10,314 nucleotides of DNA from positions 1-10,314 of the forward strand of contig DAHVRS010000566.1 of assembly GCA_027322375.1 (NCBI GenBank). The letters run 5' to 3'. This DNA comes from Brachybacterium sp. (lineage in GTDB: Bacteria; Actinomycetota; Actinomycetes; Actinomycetales; Dermabacteraceae). Shown here piece by piece: positions 6,390-10,314 of this stretch (position 1 is its first letter; each line of letters starts with the position of its first letter). The position numbers and the translations under genes are program-made. The notes under the pieces were generated by a model that saw nothing but the letters and a program-made list of their open reading frames with translations, did not search any database and was not told where the DNA came from.

Positions 6390-8110
6390 GGCGCGGTCAC
6401 CCTCTCCGGCATCGTGAACTCGGCCGACGGCGTCTGCACCTGCCCCGTGTCCACGAGCCCCACACAACGCAGCGTGCCATCCTCGGGGTCGGCGTCGGCA
6501 TCGGCGTCGGCGGTGGCGGCGAGGCGGGCGAGCAGCGGCTCGGACCAGCTGCCGTACCCGGGATCGCCCCAGGTTGCGAGCTCGACCGCGGTGAGGGCCG
6601 GGTCGATCGGGTCCGGCCGCACCGCGTCAGCGCTCGTGCCTGCGGCAATGTCTGTGCCGGCGCCGGGCTCGACGCTCAGCTCGAGCGCCGAGGCAGCCGG
6701 ATCCATCGCGGATTCGTCGAGGCAGAACAGTCTCCCGCCGAAGACCGCGAGCCGCGTGCGACCCCACAGCGAGTCGTAGGTGCCGGCCACGAGATCAGCG
6801 AGGTCCCGGGCGGAGAGCGTCGTGCCCGTGCCCGTGCCCGTGCCTGCGGCCGTGTCAGTGCCAGTGTCAGTGCCTGCGCCTGCACCCGGCACCGTGACCG
6901 CTGGCTGCTCGTCGAGCACGTCCGGCCGCTCTCGCCCGTCGGACCCGCCGCCCTGTGCCCCGGCCCGCTCCCACTCCGCGGCCTGCGGTGCGGGCCGCCC
7001 GGCCGCGAGCGCGAGCAGGCCCAGGATCCCGTCGGCGATCGCGCTGGACGGAGCATCGACCGACGTGCCGATCACGGAGACAGCCAGGCGCTGCGCGGGA
7101 ACTGCCCAGGTGCGCGAGAGCCCTGTCGGGAACCCGCCCGAGTGCCCCACCGCCGTGAAGCCGTGCAGCAGCCCCATCTGCAGGCCGAGCCCATAGTGCC
7201 GCCCCTCGCCGAGCGTCCACACCCGTCGGCGCATCTCCCGCACCGAGGCGGGAGAGAGCAGCGCATCCTCGGTGAGGACCTTCCCGGCGAAGGACGCGAT
7301 CGCGCCAGCGCTCGCCCAGAACCCGGTCGCCGCGGCGAGAGCGCCGGTGGGGATCTGCTCGACCACCCGCCGCGGCCCGTGCAGCAGCGAGGTGTGCCCG
7401 GCCGCGAACCCGTCGGCCGCCTCCGGTCCCGGCGCGTCCGCGGACAGGTCCGGACCCAGGCCCTCCACCCCGACGGGGTCCAGCACGAGCTCCGTGACGG
7501 CGTCAGCGAAGCTCGCCGCCGTCGCCTCCTCGATCACCAGGCCCAGCAGGCCGTAGCCGATGTTCGAGTACTGCAGGTGCAGGCCCGGCTCGGCCGTGAC
7601 CGCGCCGGTCCGGGCGATCTGGAGCAGCTGCTCGCGGTCCGCGAAGGGGATCCCGAGTCGCCACCAGCGCGAATCCGCCGAATCCCTGGTCAGGCCTGCC
7701 GAATGGGACAGCAGATCGCGCAGGGTCCGGTCTGCGACAGGAGTGTCCGCGAGCTCCGGGACGCGTTTGCCGAGCGTGTCGTCCAGCCGCAGCTTTCCCT
7801 GCTCCACCAGGCGCATCACCGCGAGCGCCGTCATCATCTTCGAGTGCGAGGCGATACGCAGGCGGTGCGTGGTGCGCAGCGGGATCCCCGCGGGCTCGTC
7901 GGCGGGACCGACGGCGACCTCCGCGACCAGCTCGCCCTCGTGCCAGATCGCCGCCTGCAGGCCGGTCTGCAGCGTGGATGCGCGCAGCGTCTCGAGCCAC
8001 TCGGGCAGGATCGCGGCGACGTCGAGGACTGCTTCCCGGGACACCGCAGCCGACGGGCGGGCAGATGGCGACGGGGCCGACGAACCAGCGGACGCGGGTG
8101 ATGCGGGCAT
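6386..8110 (-). CDS. S12-family serine hydrolase (beta-lactamase-like) with C-terminal extension, probably cytosolic
   Basis: A 574-residue protein with a complete S12 active site: S88-H-S-K91 (IASHSKMMTA), Y181-S-N183 (LQYSNIGYG) and H323-S-G325 (VGHSGGFPTG). Members hydrolyse esters, D-peptides or amides; true beta-lactamase activity is not implied. The catalytic domain covers about residues 30-400. A Gly/Thr/Ala linker (about 405-430) leads to a second domain (about 435-574) that starts LVAGTYDSLWGRTRLAVFGGRLF, resembling the small beta-barrel found C-terminal to many S12 hydrolases. The linker and a later Ala-Asp run (about 533-540) are encoded by hexanucleotide repeats. The N-terminus is Ser/Ala/Pro-rich without a hydrophobic core, so no signal peptide is seen. 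ATG 8110 has AAGGAG 5 nt upstream. The stop overlaps the kinase start (GTGA), making a two-gene unit. It diverges from the amidotransferase gene across 106 bp. Confidence 0.9.
   Translation of the reverse strand: MPASPASAGSSAPSPSARPSAAVSREAVLDVAAILPEWLETLRASTLQTGLQAAIWHEGELVAEVAVGPADEPAGIPLRTTHRLRIASHSKMMTALAVMRLVEQGKLRLDDTLGKRVPELADTPVADRTLRDLLSHSAGLTRDSADSRWWRLGIPFADREQLLQIARTGAVTAEPGLHLQYSNIGYGLLGLVIEEATAASFADAVTELVLDPVGVEGLGPDLSADAPGPEAADGFAAGHTSLLHGPRRVVEQIPTGALAAATGFWASAGAIASFAGKVLTEDALLSPASVREMRRRVWTLGEGRHYGLGLQMGLLHGFTAVGHSGGFPTGLSRTWAVPAQRLAVSVIGTSVDAPSSAIADGILGLLALAAGRPAPQAAEWERAGAQGGGSDGRERPDVLDEQPAVTVPGAGAGTDTGTDTAAGTGTGTGTTLSARDLADLVAGTYDSLWGRTRLAVFGGRLFCLDESAMDPAASALELSVEPGAGTDIAAGTSADAVRPDPIDPALTAVELATWGDPGYGSWSEPLLARLAATADADADADPEDGTLRCVGLVDTGQVQTPSAEFTMPERVTAP
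6489..6512. repeat. Hexanucleotide repeat (GTCGGC) encoding Ala-Asp
   Basis: Four units of GTCGGC (the third reads ATCGGC) encode A-D-A-D-A-D-A-D on the minus strand near the C-terminus of the S12 protein. A degenerate GGTGGC unit follows at 6513-6518. Confidence 0.8.
6821..6844. repeat. Hexanucleotide repeat (CGTGCC) encoding a Gly-Thr linker
   Basis: Four perfect CGTGCC units, followed to about 6890 by degenerate CAGTGC/CAGTGT units. On the minus strand they encode the Gly-Thr-rich linker between the two domains of the S12 protein. Gain or loss of units would lengthen or shorten the linker without a frameshift. Confidence 0.85.
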
Positions 8111-8115
8111 GGACT

Positions 8116-8121
8116 CTCCTT
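8116..8121 (-). promoter_or_regulatory. Ribosome binding site of the second S12 gene
   Basis: AAGGAG on the minus strand stands 5 nt before ATG 8110 and fixes that start. A TANNNT hexamer (TAGTCT, minus strand, 8171-8166) about 55 nt upstream of the ATG may be its -10 box; no matching -35 was seen. Confidence 0.7.
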
Positions 8122-8204
8122 CGAGCTCAGCGGATCCCGGCCGAGCCGGGGGAAGGCACTCCCGCAGACTACGGGCCCGTCGGCCCCCAACTCCCGTCGG
8201 CCGC

Positions 8205-8210
8205 TAGCAT
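8205..8210 (+). promoter_or_regulatory. Leaderless -10 element (TAGCAT) of the amidotransferase gene
   Basis: TAGCAT fits the actinobacterial -10 consensus TANNNT and ends 6 nt before the GTG at 8217, so transcription would begin at or next to the start codon. No Shine-Dalgarno sequence lies upstream of that GTG, which agrees with leaderless translation. No recognisable -35 is present. Confidence 0.6.
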
Positions 8211-8216
8211 GCGATC

Positions 8217-8954
8217 GTGAAACCGTTCGTGCAGATCGCCACCCGCCCCGAGGACGACGTCGCCCTCACCGAGCGCGAAGCCGTCCTCGCCTTCACCGGC
8301 CTCGCGGAGGACGAGCTGCTCTGGGCGCGTCTCGACCGCGACCCGTTCCCCGGACTGACCGGCGCGGACATCTCCGGGATCATCCTGTGCGGCAGCCCCT
8401 TCACCGTCTCGGATCCCGCCGCGGACAAGTCCCCTGCGCAGATCCGCGCCGAGGCGGAGATCTTCCGCGTCCTCGACCAGGTGATCGCCGAGGACATCCC
8501 CTTCCTCGGCGCCTGCTACGGGATCGGCACGCTCGGCACCCATCAGGGCGCGCGCATCGACCGCACCCACGGCGAGCCGCTCGGCGCGGTCGAGATCACC
8601 CTCACCGAGGCGGGCCTCAAGGATCCGCTCGTGCGCGAGGCGCGCCTGCCGGAGACGTTCACCGGGCTCGTCGGCCACAAGGAGGCCGTGCACACGCTGC
8701 CCTTGCACGCCGTCACGCTCGCGAGCGGCCGCACCTGCCCGGTGCAGATGTTCCGCGTCGGGACCCGGCAGTACGCCACTCAGTTCCATCCTGAGCTGGA
8801 CGTTCCCTCGATCATCGAGCGCGCCCGGGCCTACCGCGAGCACGGCTACTTCTCCCCGGACGAGATGGAGGACGTGTTCGACGCGCTGCGCCACGAGACG
8901 GCCGATGAGGCTCCTCGCCTGCTTCGCGCCTTCGCGACGCTCTTCGCCCGCTGA
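8217..8954 (+). CDS. Class I glutamine amidotransferase-like protein (GMP synthase-type GATase1)
   Basis: A 245-residue stand-alone GATase1 domain. The nucleophile is C100 in PFLGACYGIGTLG, the nucleophile elbow G-x-C-x-G; H191 and E193 in QFHPELD complete the triad. GSPFTVSD (59-66) and GHKEAV agree with GMP-synthase-like amidotransferases. Such proteins release ammonia from glutamine or cleave gamma-glutamyl compounds; without a synthetase partner beside it, the acceptor cannot be named. The Cys elbow reads CYGIG instead of the common C-[FY]-G-H-Q, so the substrate pocket may differ from true GMP synthase. Residues about 195-245 form a helical tail (R-A-R-A-Y-R-E-H-G-Y-F) common in this group. 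GTG 8217 was chosen because the fold begins at once (KPFVQIATRPED) and a -10 box lies at the leaderless distance. It is transcribed away from the S12-kinase pair and stands 116 bp before the muramidase gene. Confidence 0.9.
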   Translation: MKPFVQIATRPEDDVALTEREAVLAFTGLAEDELLWARLDRDPFPGLTGADISGIILCGSPFTVSDPAADKSPAQIRAEAEIFRVLDQVIAEDIPFLGACYGIGTLGTHQGARIDRTHGEPLGAVEITLTEAGLKDPLVREARLPETFTGLVGHKEAVHTLPLHAVTLASGRTCPVQMFRVGTRQYATQFHPELDVPSIIERARAYREHGYFSPDEMEDVFDALRHETADEAPRLLRAFATLFAR

Positions 8955-9024
8955 GCCCGGCGCCGCCGCGTCCACGCCCGTCCCCGGAATCCGCTCCTGT
9001 GCCGCCCAGTTCACCGCTTTCCGG

Positions 9025-9041
9025 CACGTCATCCCACGTCA
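9025..9041. repeat. Direct repeat CACGTCA, one helical turn apart, upstream of the muramidase gene
   Basis: CACGTCA at 9025-9031 and 9035-9041, exactly 10 bp apart. The second copy ends 16 bp before the candidate -10 box at 9058, on the -35 region, where a regulator would bind. Confidence 0.35.
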
Positions 9042-9057
9042 GAGGCTCCCGCTCGGG

Positions 9058-9063
9058 TAGCGT
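9058..9063 (+). promoter_or_regulatory. Leaderless -10 element (TAGCGT) of the muramidase gene
   Basis: TAGCGT fits TANNNT and ends 7 nt before GTG 9071. There is no Shine-Dalgarno before that GTG. The site supports start 9071 over the more upstream GTG 8999, which would place this hexamer inside the coding region. Confidence 0.55.
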
Positions 9064-9070
9064 CCGGCGC

Positions 9071-9955
9071 GTGCCCCGATTCACGCCAGAGCAGGTGAGG
9101 CGACGACAGATCGTCGCCGGCGCCCTCGCGCTCATGCTCCTGGTGGTCATCGGCGGGTGCACGGCCTCCGTCATCGGCGCGCTGCGCGGGAAGGCCGACG
9201 AGCCCGCGCCGCTGTCCGCTCCGGCCCCGTTCGTCGCCGACAACGCGGCGATGGCTGTTGCCGCCCCGCCCGAGGACGCGCCCGCGCTCGCGAACCTCCC
9301 CGACGGCCTCACGCTCGACGCCGGCGAGACGATCGGGCTGGATGTCTCCGCGCACCAGCAGGAGATCGACTGGTCGGCGGTCGCGGAGGACGGTTTCACC
9401 TTCGCGTACATCAAGGCGACCGAGGGCTCCGGCTTCACCGACGAGCGCTTCCGCGAGAATTGGGACGGGGCCCGCGCGGCCGGCCTCACCCCCGGTGCCT
9501 ACCACTACTTCACGCTGTGCTCCCCGGGCGCTGACCAGGCCGCGGACTTCCTCGCCGCCGCCCCGCCGGACGACTCCGCCCTCCCGCCGGCGCTCGACCT
9601 CGAGTTCGACGGCGCCTGCGAGGACCGCCCCGAAGCCGAGCACGCCCAGGCCGAGATCGACGCCTTCACCGCCGCGGTCGAGGAGGCATGGGGCCGCCGC
9701 CTGGTCATCTACTCCTCCTCCGAGTGGCGCGAGCACTACGGACTCCCGGTCACCACCTCCCGCCCGGACTGGCTGTTCTCCGCCGGGGCACGCCCCGAGC
9801 AGGGGGACTGGACGGTGTGGCAGCTGCGCTTCGACGGCACCGTCTCCGGGATCGAGGGCGGCGTCGACATCGACGTGCTCCGCGTCGAGGCGCTGCGCGA
9901 GCAGGCCGCGATCCCCGAGGGCGAGGGCGCGCTCTCGCACGCCGGCGACAGCTGA
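9071..9955 (+). CDS. GH25 muramidase (lysozyme), N-terminally membrane-anchored
   Basis: A 294-residue glycoside hydrolase family 25 protein that would cut the MurNAc-GlcNAc bond of peptidoglycan outside the membrane. The N-terminus is basic (R10-R-R12), then hydrophobic (about 14-38), followed by an Ala/Pro-rich linker (about 42-75). The sequence I-G-G-C30 fits a loose lipobox, but hydrophobic residues continue to L38, so a single anchor helix is as likely as a lipoprotein. GH25 hallmarks: D91 in GLDVSAHQQEIDW, YIKATEGSGFTDERF, GAYHYF, the D176-L-E178-F-D180 strand with the catalytic acid, VIYSSSEW, and D266-I-D268 at the end. GTG 9071 is preferred for its -10 box; GTG 8999 would add 24 residues. 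It lies 28 bp from the convergent SRPBCC gene. The role, growth-related remodelling or attack on other cells, cannot be decided. Confidence 0.93.
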   Translation: MPRFTPEQVRRRQIVAGALALMLLVVIGGCTASVIGALRGKADEPAPLSAPAPFVADNAAMAVAAPPEDAPALANLPDGLTLDAGETIGLDVSAHQQEIDWSAVAEDGFTFAYIKATEGSGFTDERFRENWDGARAAGLTPGAYHYFTLCSPGADQAADFLAAAPPDDSALPPALDLEFDGACEDRPEAEHAQAEIDAFTAAVEEAWGRRLVIYSSSEWREHYGLPVTTSRPDWLFSAGARPEQGDWTVWQLRFDGTVSGIEGGVDIDVLRVEALREQAAIPEGEGALSHAGDS

Positions 9956-9983
9956 GTCGCTGCGGCCGACGGGGGCTTCCAGC

Positions 9984-10314
9984 TCAGCCGGGCAGCTGCG
10001 CGAGCGCGGCCCGCCAGTGCGTGAGCAGGCTCTGCTGCGCGGCGAGGTCCCGCACCGGGTCCTGGTGGAGCACGAGGGTGGTGCCGCCGCGGGGCCCGTC
10101 GGCCAATTCCTCGAGCGTGACCTGCGCGATCGTCTCCTCCGCGAGGCCCGGCGGGATCCACCGCACCCGCACGCGCCGCCCCATGTGGCAGCCGACGACG
10201 CGGCCGCGCCCCCGGCCCTCGCGCCGCAGCGGTGCTCCGACCATCTGGGGCACGGAGTCGACGCCGAGCCAGAGCGGCAGCCAGTCGGCGAGCAGGCGGC
10301 GCCATACCTCCGGT
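9984..10314 (-). CDS. SRPBCC / AHSA1-like (START-type) protein, C-terminal fragment
   Basis: The open minus-strand frame enters from the right edge (first full codon at 10313) and ends at a TGA at 9984-9986, giving 109 residues. It begins PEVWRRLLADWLPLWLG, like the P-x-x-V-W-x-x-L segment of Aha1-type START domains. A strand-rich middle follows (RVRWIPPG, TIAQVTLEEL, TTLVLHQDPV), then a final helix with H-W-R-A-A-L-A-Q-L, matching the usual W-x-x-x-L ending of this fold. The family binds small hydrophobic ligands or acts as a co-chaperone-like domain; the ligand is unknown. The GTG at 10253 is not taken as the start, since family-like sequence continues upstream of it. It converges on the GH25 gene with 28 bp between stops. 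Confidence 0.65.
   Translation of the reverse strand, partial: PEVWRRLLADWLPLWLGVDSVPQMVGAPLRREGRGRGRVVGCHMGRRVRVRWIPPGLAEETIAQVTLEELADGPRGGTTLVLHQDPVRDLAAQQSLLTHWRAALAQLPG

Noticed and set aside
6390..6467. Upstream extension of the kinase frame to 6467
   Set aside because: It would run 82 bp into the S12 gene and encodes Gly/Ala-rich sequence unlike a kinase start; GTG 6389 fits a GTGA overlap.
6350..8101. 583-codon plus-strand open frame antisense to the second S12 gene
   Set aside because: The opposite strand has all three S12 motifs and a good ribosome binding site; this one is Arg/Gly/Pro-rich without motifs.
8999..9070. GTG 8999 as start of the muramidase
   Set aside because: The added 24 residues are Ser/Arg-rich without family features and would cover the candidate -10 box; kept only as an alternative.
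9951..9988. Inverted repeat GCTGAG ... CTCAGC containing the stop codons of the muramidase and SRPBCC genes
   Set aside because: Only 6 bp with a 26-nt loop and no U-tract; too weak to call a terminator.

Overview
The window is a gene-dense piece of a high-GC chromosome. Base composition, frequent GTG starts, GTGA start/stop overlaps, candidate leaderless promoters and the DUF222-HNH family all point to an actinobacterium. My best guess is Micrococcales, perhaps near Brachybacterium; this is an inference from style and gene families, not from a match.

Layout. (1) Positions 1-2786, plus strand: an operon-like run with the C-terminus of an S9-type alpha/beta-hydrolase peptidase, a four-helix membrane protein with a short collagen-like N-terminus, and a probably exported S12 (beta-lactamase-fold) serine hydrolase with a C-terminal beta-rich domain. 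A strong hairpin (2802-2832) closes the run. (2) Positions 2904-5314: a glutathione/thioredoxin-type peroxidase (minus) and a DUF222-HNH endonuclease (plus), diverging from a 227-bp spacer with a 13-bp direct repeat. (3) Positions 5292-8110, minus strand: a two-gene, GTGA-coupled unit with a second S12-type hydrolase (no signal peptide) followed by a streptomycin-6-kinase/APH-like phosphotransferase. Both carry in-frame short tandem repeats. (4) Positions 8217-9955, plus strand: a class I glutamine amidotransferase-like protein and a membrane-anchored GH25 muramidase, each with a TANNNT hexamer at the leaderless position. (5) Positions 9984-10314, minus strand: the C-terminal part of an SRPBCC/AHSA1-like protein.

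How the genes fit together: the window looks like ordinary core-accessory chromosome. The common thread is hydrolases acting on peptides, esters or the cell wall (S9, two S12, GH25), plus a peroxidase and a small-molecule kinase. I see no integrase, transposase, tRNA, CRISPR or toxin-antitoxin module, and no convincing new multi-gene system. The best leads are the coupled S12-kinase pair, the repeat-bearing insertion in the kinase, the shared leaderless-type start architecture, and the uncertain export of the first S12 protein. All annotation is from motif reading by eye; no database search was possible.
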